Translations under genes and position numbers: made by a program | Shown here: positions 44,301-53,676 of the stretch, in pieces | How the letters are laid out: every line of letters begins with the position of its first letter | How positions within the stretch are numbered: the first letter of the stretch is position 1 | Notes under the pieces: model-generated | Told to the model about the DNA's origin: nothing | What the model saw: only the letters and a program-made list of their open reading frames with translations | The model's database searches: none | DNA from: Clostridia bacterium | Lineage (GTDB): Bacteria > Bacillota > Clostridia > Christensenellales > Aristaeellaceae | Length of the DNA stretch: 60,769 bases | Assembly: GCA_009784985.1 (NCBI GenBank) | Contig: WQXF01000002.1 | Location: 1-60,769, forward strand | Direction: 5' to 3'

Positions 44301-47300
44301 ACGCTGGTATATACTGCTGGCTCGATACCTGACAATAACTCCCAATTCCGGCGAGAAGTATTCCTCTACCACCGCATGCGCTACCAGCTGACCTTCGACA
44401 CCCGCGTGGGAGCCGGGCAAACCGTTCTGCCCGCGCCGGCAAAGACCGTCATGTTCGGCGAGAGCTTGATCAACAGCGTCAACGACCATCGACCGGCGGG
44501 ATGGGTGAAGGACGTTTACTCCTACACCCACAGCGTATCGGGCATCTCCTACACGTTTAAGGGCTGGTTCTGGGATCCCCAATACTTGCGCGAATTTGAT
44601 TTCCAGACCGAAACAATGCCTGCCAACAGCGTTACGCTGTTCGCCAAATGGGAGGCGCAAAAATTCTCGGTGCGCTTTGAGTTGCCGGGCGGCACGGTCT
44701 ACCACAATATCCCGCAGTGGGAAGCCGGCACCACGCTGGGCGCCGATTTCCCCGCCGCCCCGGATGTCACCGGCATGCAGTTCTTTGGCTGGCGCGTCGG
44801 TACGTCGGCGTTCACCAGCGATACGCCGATCATCGCAAACACCGTGGCCGTCGCGCAGCTCCGGCCGCTTCAAACGCCTTACAAGGTACGCTACGTACTA
44901 AACGACGGGTCGGACAAAGATCTCTGGCCCAGCAAGACGGTTCACGGCAAACGCTTTGGCGATGTGATCACCGTGCCCGCCGATGAAAACTACGTGAACA
45001 TTCCCGGCTTTGCGTATGTCAGTGTGTCCGCGTCGTCGCTGACGCTGAGCCAGATCAGCGCGCAAAACGAGTTGATTTTCTACTACGAAAAGCTGGCCGA
45101 GTACCAATATCAGGTGCGCTGGTACCTGGAAGGCACAACTACCCCGGTGCCGGGTTTCCCCGCGCCCACAACCCAGGGAACGCCCGTGTTCCAACCGTTG
45201 GTCTGGGCCCGGCACGATACAAATAACCGATATTTCCCGACGCAGACATACCAAATGCAGACGCTTGACGCGAACGAGATAACGTATATCGACTTCTACT
45301 ACAAAGCGTTTGACTTCCACACGTTTACCGAGAACATATACCTGGTAGGCAGTGCCGGCAACGGCACGATCATACACACCCGCTCCGGCGAAGCGCGGGT
45401 CGGCGATACCGTCACGGTCGAATACCCAAATACCGTGCACACCTCCGGCAGCAACAAATACATCTACAACCCTGACGATTCGGGCACCATCAACTCCCAG
45501 GTGGTCACCTCCGGAAGCGGCGCCATAGAAGTCCGGCGGTATTTCTACCAAGTCTACGACGTGACTTTTGTGCCGAACAATCCGGCATACGGTTCGCTGA
45601 GTGGGGAAACGGTTTTGAGCGACGTATTCCACGGCACGGAGGTGGCTAGCCTCACGCGGCCCACGCCGGTACCCGCGTCGAATTACTACTTTAACCAATG
45701 GACCGGCCCCACGGCAACAACCGTTGCCGCGCCGATGACGTTCACCGCCGAGTTCCTTGAAAAAAAAGACTTGGTGATCAAGGCGGTTAGCAATACCTTA
45801 ACCTACAACGGCGCGTCGCAGTCGCTGGCTGCCGAGTTTACCTTCACCGTAGACGGCTTGGCGGCCCCGGGTCTGACCCTTTCCGGATTCACCGTTTCCG
45901 GCGCTGCGGGCACAAACGCCGGAACATACCCAAACACCTTTGCAAACAAAGAGGCCCTGAAGGTTACAAACGCTGCGCTCGAGGATGTTACGCATATGTA
46001 TCGTGCGCAATTTGACGACGGCAGCTTAGTGATCGGCAAGAAGGCATTGGAAGTAAAGCCCAAGAACGCATCGGTTCTTTACACCGGGCTGCCGCAAACA
46101 TCCACGGCGCTGGATGCGCCCGGCCTGATCACGGGGCATGTTGCGCAGGCCTCGGTTCAGGGCGGCGGAACGATTCCCGGCGGCTATACGCTGACCATTA
46201 ACAGCGAGATCAAGGTATTTGCAGGCGAAACCGATGTAACGGCTAACTACGAGATTACCCAGGGCACGGGCACGCTAACCATCAAACCCTTAACGGGCGG
46301 CCCGGAAGACCCGAAGATCGCGCTGGTGATCACGCCCGACGACTACGAGGCGGAGTACACGGGTTCGGAGATCAGTATCCCCGCAGCCCACACGGGCAAG
46401 GTGACCCACGGCGGACAGCCCCTCGCCAACTTCCCCGGGGTGACGGTAACCTACACGATGGCGGGCAAAGGCTTGGTGCCGGGCAACTACGATATCACGG
46501 TGAACGCTTCGAGCGTGCAGGTGACAGTTGGCGGCGTGGACGTAAAGGCCAACTACGAGATCACCCTCAATACCGGCGATTTCACCATCAAACAGCCGGG
46601 CGGAACGGGCGACAAGATCGCGCTGGTGATCACACCCCACGACTATGAAGCGCTGTACACGGGCGGGGAGATCAATATCCCCGCAACCCACGGGGCGACG
46701 ATAACCCACGGCGGCCAGCCCCTGGCGGACTTCCCCGGAGTGACAGTAACCTACACGATGTCGGGCAAGGGCGTGGTGCCCGGTACCTACGATATCACGG
46801 TGGACGCTGCCAGCGTGCAGGTGACGGCGGGCGGCGTGGACGTGAAGTCCATCTACGATATCACCCTCAACACCGGCGATCTGACCATCAAACCCTTGAC
46901 GGGAGGCCCGGAAGACCCGAAGATTGCGCTGGTGATCACGCCCGGCGACTATGAGGCGCTATACACAGGTGCGGAGATCAGTATCCCCGCAACCCACACG
47001 GCGACGGTGACCCACGGCGGCCATCCCCTGGCGAACTTCCCCGCGGTGACGGTAACCTACACGATGGCGGGCAAAGGCGTGGCGCCGGGCGCCTACGATA
47101 TCACGGTGGACGCCTCGAGCGTGCAGGTGACAGTTGGCGGCGTGGACATGAAGGCCAACTACACGATCACCCTCAACACCGGTGATCTGACCATTAAACC
47201 CTTAACGGGCGGCCCGGAAGACCCGAAGATCGCGCTGGTGATCACGCCCGACGACTACGAGGCGCTGTACACAGGTGCGGAGATCAGTATCCCCGCAGCC

Positions 47301-50117
47301 CACACGGGCAAGGTGACCCACGGTGGCCAACCCATTGCGAATTTCCCCGCAGTAACGGTAATCTACACGATGGCGGGCAAGGGCATGGTGCCAGGCACCT
47401 ACGATATCACGGTGAACGCCTCGAGCGTGCAGGTGACGGTTGGCGGCGTGGACGTAAAGGCCAACTACGAGATCACCCTGAACACCGGCGATTTGGTGAT
47501 CAAACAGCCAGACGGAACGGGCGACAAGATCCCGCTGGTGATCACGGCCAACGATTATGAGGCGCTGTACACAGGTGCGGAGATCAATATCCCCGCAACT
47601 CACACGGCGACAGTGACCCACGGCGGCCAGCCCCTGGCGGACTTCCCCGGAGTGACGGTAACCTACACGATGTCGGGCAAGGGCGTCGTACCGGGTACCT
47701 ACGATATCACGGTGGATGCCGCGAGCGTGCAGGTGACGGCGGGCGGCGTGGACGTGAAGTCCATCTACGATATCACCCTCAACACCGGCGATCTGACCAT
47801 CAAACCCTTGACGGGCGGCCCGGAAGATCCGAAGATCGCACTGGTGATCACACCCGGCGACTACGAGGCGCTGTACACGGGTGCGGAGATCAGTATCCCC
47901 GCAACCCACACAGCGATGGTGACCCACGGCGGTCAGCCCATCACCAACTTCCCCGCAGTGACGGTAACCTACACGATGGCGGGCAAGGGTACTGCGCCGG
48001 GCACCTACGCGATTACGGTGAACGCCACGAGCGTGCAGGTGACGGTTGGCGGCGTGGACATGAAGGCCAACTACACGATCACCCTCAACACCGGCACGCT
48101 GCTGATCGACGGCGCGGACTACAACGTAGAACACTATCACGTGGATCCCTCAGGTACGGCAGCGGCGGCCCCATTCGCTACCGACACCCTGACAGGCGCA
48201 ACCGGCGCGACAGTCAGCGGGACGCCCAAAACCAACATCGTGGGCTACACCTACGACGCGGCGCATCCGGGCACGGTAACGAGCGGCACAGTCGCGAAGG
48301 ACGGTTCGCTGACGCTCAAGCTGTATTATCCGGTCAATCGGCACAACCTTACCTACCTCTACGCCAATACCCCGGCAGGCGCGCCCTCGTTGCCCACCGT
48401 ACAAAGCACGGCCTACAATACATCGCAAACGGTGTGGCAACCCTCGCCCGACGTTATCACGGGATATACCTTCGGCGGCTGGACGGCGGAAGGCATCGGA
48501 GTCACCAGCGGTAACTTCAACATGCCGGACAACCCGGTGACCTTCACCGGCACATGGACGGGCAAACCCGTGGTCATTTCCTTCTTTAACAACCACGACG
48601 ATACCGATACCTCACGCTACGCCCCCGCCGACAGCGCCAACACCAGCAAGCGGTATGGCGAAACCCTGGGCAGCTTCATCGCTCCCACACGCCACGGCTA
48701 CAATCTGGACGGCTGGTACACTGCCAGAAGCGGCGGCACGCAGTACATCCCCGGCACCAGCGTGATTGATACCGAAGGGCCCCTGGAGCTGTACGCGCGG
48801 TGGTCGCTCAAGCAAATCGAGGTGCGGTTCTTCCTCAATTTCAGCGCCACGGATACCGCGCGGTACGCGGTGGGCGAAACGGCCAACACAGGCAAGTTCT
48901 ATAGCGACACGCTGTCCACGTTCGCTGATCCGGTGCGCGAAAAGTACACCTTCGCCGGTTGGTTTTCGGCCCGCACGGGCGGCACAGAGTATGTGCCCGG
49001 AACCAGCGTGATCGATACGGACGGTCCCCTGAACCTGTACGCACAGTGGATATACGACTATGCGATCATCAGGTACGCCACTAATAATTGGGATTGGGGT
49101 ACGGCTTCTCCCGGAAGCGAAGAGGTTCACAAAATCTTGGGCGACGCCCAGGGCTCCACGGCAAGCGCAAATCCCGGCTACATCTTCGTGAACTGGACGG
49201 ACAGCCAGGGCCAAATCGTGAGCACCAACAGGACGTTTGTGCCGGGCAGGGTGGGCGGAGTGAACGTAGACGCCACCTTCACCGCCAACTTTAGAGAAAT
49301 GGATCATGTAACGGTCCGCTATGTGGCGCGGGCAGGCGGCGTGGTGTATCCGACGCTGTGGCAGGGTAACCCGCAACTAGGCGATCCGGTACGGTCGACG
49401 GCAACACCCAACGCGGGGTTCGAGTTTGTCAACTGGACGGATGCCAGCGGCAATGTGGTAGGCACCGGTATCAGCTACCGGCCCAGAAAAGAAGCCAACC
49501 AGCTGTGGGCGAACGGCACCACGTTCTACGCGAACTTTGCGCCCACCGGGGTTCTGGGCGTGGGAGACTTGATTGACATTCCCGTGAACAAGGTGTGGAG
49601 CGGAATAACCGGCACGCCAAGCCTACCCAGCATAACGGTGACGCTGCGCCGGAACGGGGCCGTGTACCGCACGTTGCGTTTAGGCAATGGAAACTGGTCC
49701 GGCGTGTTTGCCAATGTGCCTGCGAACGGGCCGAACGGCCAGCCGTACACGTATTCGGTAACCGAAGGTGCGGTGCCGGGATTCACACTGGTAGGGATCA
49801 GTGGAGCGGCGCAAGAGGGCTTTACGATCACCAACGCGCCGTCGGGGATGCTGAATGTATACTTCTTAGACTGGAATGGGAAGCTGCTGAAACATCAACA
49901 GGTGGCGTACGGCGCAAGCGCGACTCCACCGGAAGACCCAGTTCGGGCGAACTATCAGTTCACAGGCTGGGGCGGCGATTACACGAGCATTACGCGCACC
50001 ACCTACATCCGCGCGCAGTACGGACTGTCCGACGGCTTGGATTTCATGGAGATTGCCGATCTAGCGATCCCGCTCGCCGGGGGCTCGATCTCGAACTTCG
50101 GAGATATGATTGAGTAA
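41328..50117 (+). CDS. Giant repeat-rich surface protein 2 (InlB-B, MBG-like, Cna-B repeats), 2929 aa
   Basis: A paralogue of giant protein 1. The N terminus has the same export region (LRFYHTKKFRSLMGVALALIL), then an acidic Glu/Ala repeat (about 68-122, for example EEGAAEDGSAEEGAA) and the shared domain (YVRVNGEVYSSANLREKDLL). Several InlB-B/Flg_new domains follow (YTFTGWTSAETG, YTFKGWF). MBG-like domains begin near residue 1482, with six tandem 100-residue repeats at about 1661-2260. The block around 2410-2660 (KPVVISFFNNHDDTDTSRYA) is nearly identical to giant 1. A Cna-B domain lies at about 2749-2840. It ends IPLAGGSISNFGDMIE without LPXTG or anchor. GGAGG lies 10 bases before the ATG. 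Probable role: adhesion or a surface layer; no ligand can be inferred. Confidence 0.85.
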   Translation: MEKQENTKKKLRFYHTKKFRSLMGVALALILVGNEMIVRIPALFAGDGSQDAPDPGMEIAMLEQTSKPEAQLETQLGLEGMAAEATEEEAELLTEGGSAEEGAAEDGSAEEGAAAEKPAVESPAGDLLAKAIAADGMAYVRVNGEVYSSANLREKDLLGRVSGIAIAITYNEANEDTRATVEVVFATDKALGKGFMDAGDAMLQGYDETVEEIGEDGVREYQSAAWPLSLASFEAAKVGQAVSPMSGSGSFEVLGADVMPIASFYNWDDETLLYETPVEVGDYAVYEGETPQRDGFEFAGWDPDPADTPILSDTWFTAQFFMPVATLGGELLSGDLGGGDTYHSVKFVGHDGEQIAAQSVLHGAAAVVPQNPTRPDSGGVGYRFTGWQSAPVGITTGNITADVVFTAAYETLQRVTFTINYQFAGGVSDPDITLPPALIFQHLMNDVIDISEDSPALAGYRADIATVTYEGTITMNISRTVTYTKVTDLVPYTIRYYLERAGITGEPDIANAAHFDLQAAPIHTGSVPYGEVFIPADHSFPGYVRMDRPYSPLTEATTISEYYKRDEFTVMFDTGGDGASFHEPVTAKFGAPVALPTPARTGYTFTGWTSAETGSIPAGTAQINMPPANITLKAVWDANLVNVQVVYWFETANVLPFNQTPVITNQNHFSVVDIGSSAGSSVQIPGATATIQRLAGSDPVTGYTAPQDVVTTQAPGEADYQVKVGEHMGQWATTATVAGDGSTILNVYYKRIVFTYIFDRVNVFSGMSYMPDFHYPWIEPGNAATGMVPGDTGTYNPRYSFQFKFEEFIGGKWPSWGSTYWPETPHTTRTIIEWYPYMTANTVHPTRANLGYFRSNAITVASPALLPVAGQNNLNLADNEAIWGFYATSGQQNYGSFVSYFFEQLPGQNTVPGQYTYMSSGPETMPETPRTRDITLTHNGVNYIFNAGNLGQTSGHPHGGDMPYSHPYSADGPSFAADLVPLEGMDMDPTKTLVYTAGSIPDNNSQFRREVFLYHRMRYQLTFDTRVGAGQTVLPAPAKTVMFGESLINSVNDHRPAGWVKDVYSYTHSVSGISYTFKGWFWDPQYLREFDFQTETMPANSVTLFAKWEAQKFSVRFELPGGTVYHNIPQWEAGTTLGADFPAAPDVTGMQFFGWRVGTSAFTSDTPIIANTVAVAQLRPLQTPYKVRYVLNDGSDKDLWPSKTVHGKRFGDVITVPADENYVNIPGFAYVSVSASSLTLSQISAQNELIFYYEKLAEYQYQVRWYLEGTTTPVPGFPAPTTQGTPVFQPLVWARHDTNNRYFPTQTYQMQTLDANEITYIDFYYKAFDFHTFTENIYLVGSAGNGTIIHTRSGEARVGDTVTVEYPNTVHTSGSNKYIYNPDDSGTINSQVVTSGSGAIEVRRYFYQVYDVTFVPNNPAYGSLSGETVLSDVFHGTEVASLTRPTPVPASNYYFNQWTGPTATTVAAPMTFTAEFLEKKDLVIKAVSNTLTYNGASQSLAAEFTFTVDGLAAPGLTLSGFTVSGAAGTNAGTYPNTFANKEALKVTNAALEDVTHMYRAQFDDGSLVIGKKALEVKPKNASVLYTGLPQTSTALDAPGLITGHVAQASVQGGGTIPGGYTLTINSEIKVFAGETDVTANYEITQGTGTLTIKPLTGGPEDPKIALVITPDDYEAEYTGSEISIPAAHTGKVTHGGQPLANFPGVTVTYTMAGKGLVPGNYDITVNASSVQVTVGGVDVKANYEITLNTGDFTIKQPGGTGDKIALVITPHDYEALYTGGEINIPATHGATITHGGQPLADFPGVTVTYTMSGKGVVPGTYDITVDAASVQVTAGGVDVKSIYDITLNTGDLTIKPLTGGPEDPKIALVITPGDYEALYTGAEISIPATHTATVTHGGHPLANFPAVTVTYTMAGKGVAPGAYDITVDASSVQVTVGGVDMKANYTITLNTGDLTIKPLTGGPEDPKIALVITPDDYEALYTGAEISIPAAHTGKVTHGGQPIANFPAVTVIYTMAGKGMVPGTYDITVNASSVQVTVGGVDVKANYEITLNTGDLVIKQPDGTGDKIPLVITANDYEALYTGAEINIPATHTATVTHGGQPLADFPGVTVTYTMSGKGVVPGTYDITVDAASVQVTAGGVDVKSIYDITLNTGDLTIKPLTGGPEDPKIALVITPGDYEALYTGAEISIPATHTAMVTHGGQPITNFPAVTVTYTMAGKGTAPGTYAITVNATSVQVTVGGVDMKANYTITLNTGTLLIDGADYNVEHYHVDPSGTAAAAPFATDTLTGATGATVSGTPKTNIVGYTYDAAHPGTVTSGTVAKDGSLTLKLYYPVNRHNLTYLYANTPAGAPSLPTVQSTAYNTSQTVWQPSPDVITGYTFGGWTAEGIGVTSGNFNMPDNPVTFTGTWTGKPVVISFFNNHDDTDTSRYAPADSANTSKRYGETLGSFIAPTRHGYNLDGWYTARSGGTQYIPGTSVIDTEGPLELYARWSLKQIEVRFFLNFSATDTARYAVGETANTGKFYSDTLSTFADPVREKYTFAGWFSARTGGTEYVPGTSVIDTDGPLNLYAQWIYDYAIIRYATNNWDWGTASPGSEEVHKILGDAQGSTASANPGYIFVNWTDSQGQIVSTNRTFVPGRVGGVNVDATFTANFREMDHVTVRYVARAGGVVYPTLWQGNPQLGDPVRSTATPNAGFEFVNWTDASGNVVGTGISYRPRKEANQLWANGTTFYANFAPTGVLGVGDLIDIPVNKVWSGITGTPSLPSITVTLRRNGAVYRTLRLGNGNWSGVFANVPANGPNGQPYTYSVTEGAVPGFTLVGISGAAQEGFTITNAPSGMLNVYFLDWNGKLLKHQQVAYGASATPPEDPVRANYQFTGWGGDYTSITRTTYIRAQYGLSDGLDFMEIADLAIPLAGGSISNFGDMIE
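46316..48100 (+). repeat. Six tandem ~300-bp MBG-like coding repeats
   Basis: Copies begin near 46316, 46615, 46920, 47227, 47527 and 47834, each encoding about 100 residues. The pattern is IALVITPDDYEALYTGAEI, then THGGQPLANFPGVTVTYTM, then VQVTVGGVDVKANYEITLN. Linkers alternate between PLTGGPEDPK and QPGGTGDK types. DNA identity between copies is high, so copy number may vary by recombination. Confidence 0.88.
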
Positions 50118-50155
50118 AGCGGCTTCAAAAAGTAGAGAGATGGGAGCGTAATGTT

Positions 50156-52021
50156 ATGAAAATGATGCTGGCAATCGTCTTGGCGCTGGCTTTGGCAACG
50201 CCGGCCTGGGCGTCGGCCGAAAGCGGTGAGGGTCCGATGACCCTCACCGTGGGCCTGACGGCGCCGATGACCGGAAACTTCTTTACCAACAAGTGGGACA
50301 CGAACATGGCGGATGTGGACTTGCGCGAACTGATCCACGGAAACAATACGATTGCGTGGGAGCAAAATGGCCGCTTCGCCTTGAACCAAACGGTGGTCCA
50401 CTCGCTGGAAACGCAGATGGACGGCGGGGACAAAACCTACAGTTTTATGCTCAACGAGAATCTGGCGTATTGCGACGGCACGCTGATCGCGGCGCGGGAT
50501 TATGTGTTTTCCATACTGTTGCTCTCCTCGCCGGAGTTTGCCGCGCTGGGCGGCGTGCCCACGGAGTTGAGCTATCTGAAGGGATACGACGATTTTGTGG
50601 CAGGTTCGCCGTTTTCGGGCGTGCGGATAACAGGCGAGCACTCGTTTAACGTAACGATAGACGGAAGGTTTTTGCCCCATTTTTACGAGCTCATGCTGCT
50701 TAACGTCACACCGTACCCCATCGGCGTGATCGCGCCTGAATGCGCGGTAGCGGACGACGGTTCCGGCGCGTACATCGACGGTCCATTCACACAGGAGTTG
50801 CTACGCGCCACGATTCTGAACGAAGAGAGCGGGTATCTATATGCCCCGGCGGTGACGGCGGGCCCCTATCGGCTGATCAACTTCGACGAGGTGGACCAGA
50901 TCGTGCGCCTGGCAAAGAACCCGTACTACACCGGCAATTTCGAGGGAGTGATCCCGCAGGTTGACGAGCTCACCGTTGTGTACGTAAGCTCGGCCGATGG
51001 GCTCAAGCAATTGGAACAAGGCACATTGGACTTGCTATGCCGAGTGGCTGACGGAACGATGATTGAGGCAGGCATAGAACAAGCAATGATGAACCGGATG
51101 GATCGCGCGATTTACCTGCGTACCGGGCTGGCGTTCATCTCCTTTGCATGCGAGCTGGAGTTTACGGATTCGGCTAACTTGCGCAAGGCGATCACATACC
51201 TTGTGGATCAGTACGACTTAAGCACTAACTTTACGCTGGGGTTCGGAATGCCGGTGTATGGCTACTACGGCATGGGCCAGTGGATGGCGGAAGAAAATCC
51301 CGATCTCCTCGAAAAATACGAGAAGATGCTGGATCACGAGCTGGCGGTTTCATATTTGGAAGCCGACGGATGGATTTTGAACGAGGATGGCGACCGGTAT
51401 AGAATGGAAATTGACACCGTGCGCCACCGTGCGGCGGAAGATGGGTCGTTGGAGCGTTTGGCGCTCAGGTGGGCGCAGCCGGAAGAGACGGCGCTTTCCA
51501 AGATGCTGGAAGACGCGATGCGCCCCCACATGGAAGCGGTGGGAATTGAGCTGGAGGTAGAGCGGATGCCTTTTGACATGTTGCTGTCCCTCTATTACCG
51601 TCAGGAAAACCGGAATTATCATATGTTCAACCTTTCCACGGATTTCAGCCTGGTATTTGATCCGTTCTTCGCCTTCCATACGGGCGACGAGTACCAAGGC
51701 TTGGCTAACCGCACGGGGATCATGGACGAGGAACTGATGCTTCGTGCGCTGGCGATGCGGCAAACCGAGGCGCAGAACATAGAGGGTTATGTGGAGAAGT
51801 GGGCGCTGTTCCAAGACCGCTTTGACGAGCTACAGCCCATGGTGCCGCTGTTCTCCAGCGTGTACGCGGATTTTTACCGCACCGACCTGCAGATGTATTA
51901 TCCCAGTGCGTACTACAGTTGGGCGACGGCCATCGTGTATTCATATATTGGCGAACCGCCTGCGGAGGACGAAGTGGGAGAGGACGAAGCGTGGCTGGCG
52001 CTGGATGACGAGGGCTGGTAA
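50156..52021 (+). CDS. Secreted family-5 solute-binding-like protein B
   Basis: A 621-residue paralogue of the protein at 39109-40992. The signal peptide is MKMMLAIVLALALATPAWAS with no lipobox. Shared stretches are NMADVDLRELIHGNNTIAWE, VDELTVVY, FSLVFDPFFAFHTGDEYQG and the C-terminal SAYYSWATAIVYSYIGEPPA followed by an acidic end. It lies 38 bases after giant protein 2 with a GGGAG site, and a terminator follows. No permease or ATPase is linked. That both copies stay paired with giant surface proteins suggests a joint surface function, such as ligand capture or assembly, rather than ordinary transport. This is an inference. Confidence 0.82.
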   Translation: MKMMLAIVLALALATPAWASAESGEGPMTLTVGLTAPMTGNFFTNKWDTNMADVDLRELIHGNNTIAWEQNGRFALNQTVVHSLETQMDGGDKTYSFMLNENLAYCDGTLIAARDYVFSILLLSSPEFAALGGVPTELSYLKGYDDFVAGSPFSGVRITGEHSFNVTIDGRFLPHFYELMLLNVTPYPIGVIAPECAVADDGSGAYIDGPFTQELLRATILNEESGYLYAPAVTAGPYRLINFDEVDQIVRLAKNPYYTGNFEGVIPQVDELTVVYVSSADGLKQLEQGTLDLLCRVADGTMIEAGIEQAMMNRMDRAIYLRTGLAFISFACELEFTDSANLRKAITYLVDQYDLSTNFTLGFGMPVYGYYGMGQWMAEENPDLLEKYEKMLDHELAVSYLEADGWILNEDGDRYRMEIDTVRHRAAEDGSLERLALRWAQPEETALSKMLEDAMRPHMEAVGIELEVERMPFDMLLSLYYRQENRNYHMFNLSTDFSLVFDPFFAFHTGDEYQGLANRTGIMDEELMLRALAMRQTEAQNIEGYVEKWALFQDRFDELQPMVPLFSSVYADFYRTDLQMYYPSAYYSWATAIVYSYIGEPPAEDEVGEDEAWLALDDEGW

Positions 52022-52025
52022 CAAC

Positions 52026-52065
52026 AAAGAGCTAACTGACACGAAAATCAGTTAGCTCTTTTTTT
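52026..52065 (+). terminator. Intrinsic terminator of module 2
   Basis: A 12-bp stem AGAGCTAACTGA (52028-52039) / TCAGTTAGCTCT (52048-52059) followed by a U-run (52060-52065). Confidence 0.88.
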
Positions 52066-52464
52066 GTTCCACTACTCCCACTCGCTCCCCTGAAGCGCGT
52101 GCTAAGCAAATTTGTTTAGGAGATATGGCTTGTAGTATTCTGATTGTTTTGATTATCCATAACGTAGGGGCTACCCGATTTTTCGTTGCCACTTTGTTGC
52201 CGGGGCCTGTAGCATTTCAAGCCCTTAAGCGCTCGTACACATAGTCACCAACAACTCCTTCACTTCCTTTTTCATTTTACCAGCAAATTTTGTGTTTGGC
52301 AACGGATCATTTGCTCAAGATTTGGTGTAGTCTTCAAAATATCTTTTGTACACTGCAGCACTGCAGCACAACCCATGCTTCGCATCACCCACCACCGAGA
52401 CAAGTGGGCTGCACACTCGCTGCTGGTCCCCCCCCCCGGCCATATAACCAGGAACAGACATAAG
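52066..52464. other. Gene-free gap between surface locus and defence island
   Basis: About 400 bases with no supported gene on either strand. A C10 run lies at about 52428-52437, close to the 3' end of the Fic gene, and a CTGCAGCA duplication lies near 52355-52371. GC content falls here relative to the surface locus. No recombinase or clear attachment-site duplication was seen. Confidence 0.5.
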
Positions 52465-53607
52465 CTACTCCGTCCCTATCTCCAGTATTTTCATATAATC
52501 CGCGAAGATATATTTCTTTTTACGTTGGCGATCTGGCGTGTAGTCATGGAGGATTCCGAGATCAACAAAGTGATCCACAGTTGAGCCGGCCGTTGGCAAT
52601 GACGTACCAAGTAGTTCTTTTGTTTGCAACTTAGTTGTAACAGGATTATCGAACAAAGAATCAAGCAGCTTAACGCTGTTTTTGTGTCCAGCAGCATTGT
52701 TTTCCAATAGCTTTTCCATGAATTTCTCTCTCAATGTAAGTATCTCTTTTGCTGACGAAATAGCGCCATCCGAGACCTCGCTAATCCCGGTAAGAAAAAA
52801 CTTCGTCCAGCCTTCCCAATCTCCTTTTAGCCTTACCTGCATTAACCGATCATAATACTCAGAGCGGTTTATTTTGAAGAAGTAGCTTAGATAGAGCAAA
52901 GGCTCACCAAGTATTCCCTGTTGGCAAAGCCAGAACGTAATAAGCAGCCTTCCCATCCTCCCATTTCCATCCAGAAACGGGTGTATTGTCTCGAACTGTG
53001 CATGTATCAATCCGATTTTGACTAGAACCGGTATCTCATCTTCCTCATGGAGAAAAAGTTCTAGATCTCTTAGCGCTTGATGCATATCTGGAACCGCTGG
53101 AGGGACAAAAGAAGCATTTCTAAGCGTACACCCAGCATGCCCTATCCAGTTTTGAGATTGACGGAATTCACCTGGATTTCGGTGACTTCCTCTGCCGCGT
53201 GCAAGCAACACACCATGGATTTCCCTAAGCAATCTAAGGCTTAACGGGAATTCGTTTAGCCTTTCCAGACCATAATACATTGCACGCACATAATCCGTTA
53301 CTTCTACAACATGTTCGTTAGAAATATCTTCTTTCTCCGTATCTAATACGTCAATCAACGAAGCTTGCGTTCCTTCAATTTGAGAGCTTAATAGCGCCTC
53401 TTTACGCACGTACATTGCAACGAATAAGGCGGGGTTTGGAAGGATTTGAGTAACTCCATCCAAGCGACCCAATTTTCTGTCTGCGTCGGATAGCAATTTC
53501 ATCATTTCCCCATCATATTTTAGAGATGGTTCAGGTGGGAGTTTTTTGGGAATAAAGGTTTGGTGCCCCTCACTTTGCCTAACAAAAATACCTGCTCTGT
53601 TTTCCAC
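52465..53607 (-). CDS. Fic/DOC family AMP-transferase-like protein
   Basis: A 380-residue Fic protein. The catalytic motif is complete, HPFLDGNGRMGR (209-220), with the His that activates the target hydroxyl. Upstream, SSQIEG (74-79) is the class II inhibitory helix whose Glu blocks ATP; an N-terminal Fic_N-like part precedes it. A C-terminal winged-helix segment (TKLQTKELLGTSLPTAGSTV) is typical of stand-alone Fic proteins of this group. Known family members AMPylate proteins. GTG 53607 was chosen: a GAGGTG site lies 6 bases before it, a promoter (53648-53676) lies just upstream, and the longer reading would begin upstream of that promoter. No antitoxin gene is adjacent, so it is probably self-inhibited. 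Confidence 0.85.
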   Translation of the reverse strand: MENRAGIFVRQSEGHQTFIPKKLPPEPSLKYDGEMMKLLSDADRKLGRLDGVTQILPNPALFVAMYVRKEALLSSQIEGTQASLIDVLDTEKEDISNEHVVEVTDYVRAMYYGLERLNEFPLSLRLLREIHGVLLARGRGSHRNPGEFRQSQNWIGHAGCTLRNASFVPPAVPDMHQALRDLELFLHEEDEIPVLVKIGLIHAQFETIHPFLDGNGRMGRLLITFWLCQQGILGEPLLYLSYFFKINRSEYYDRLMQVRLKGDWEGWTKFFLTGISEVSDGAISSAKEILTLREKFMEKLLENNAAGHKNSVKLLDSLFDNPVTTKLQTKELLGTSLPTAGSTVDHFVDLGILHDYTPDRQRKKKYIFADYMKILEIGTE

Positions 53608-53647
53608 AGCGCACACCTCACAATTTAAGCCGAGTTTCGCTAAACCC

Positions 53648-53676
53648 ATTCTAAAGCTGATTAAGTAAAAAAACAA
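53648..53676 (-). promoter_or_regulatory. Promoter of the Fic gene
   Basis: On the minus strand, TTGTTT (53671-53676), 17 bp, TAGAAT (53648-53653), about 40 bases before the GTG start. Confidence 0.5.

Noticed and set aside
47202-48140. 312-codon minus-strand frame with regular repeats
   Set aside because: Antisense shadow of the MBG-like repeats in giant gene 2.
52100-52330. Integrase or attachment-site remnant at the island edge
   Set aside because: A 16-codon frame and GGCAACAAAGTGGCAAC-like sequence are suggestive only; no matching duplicate or recombinase was found in the window.
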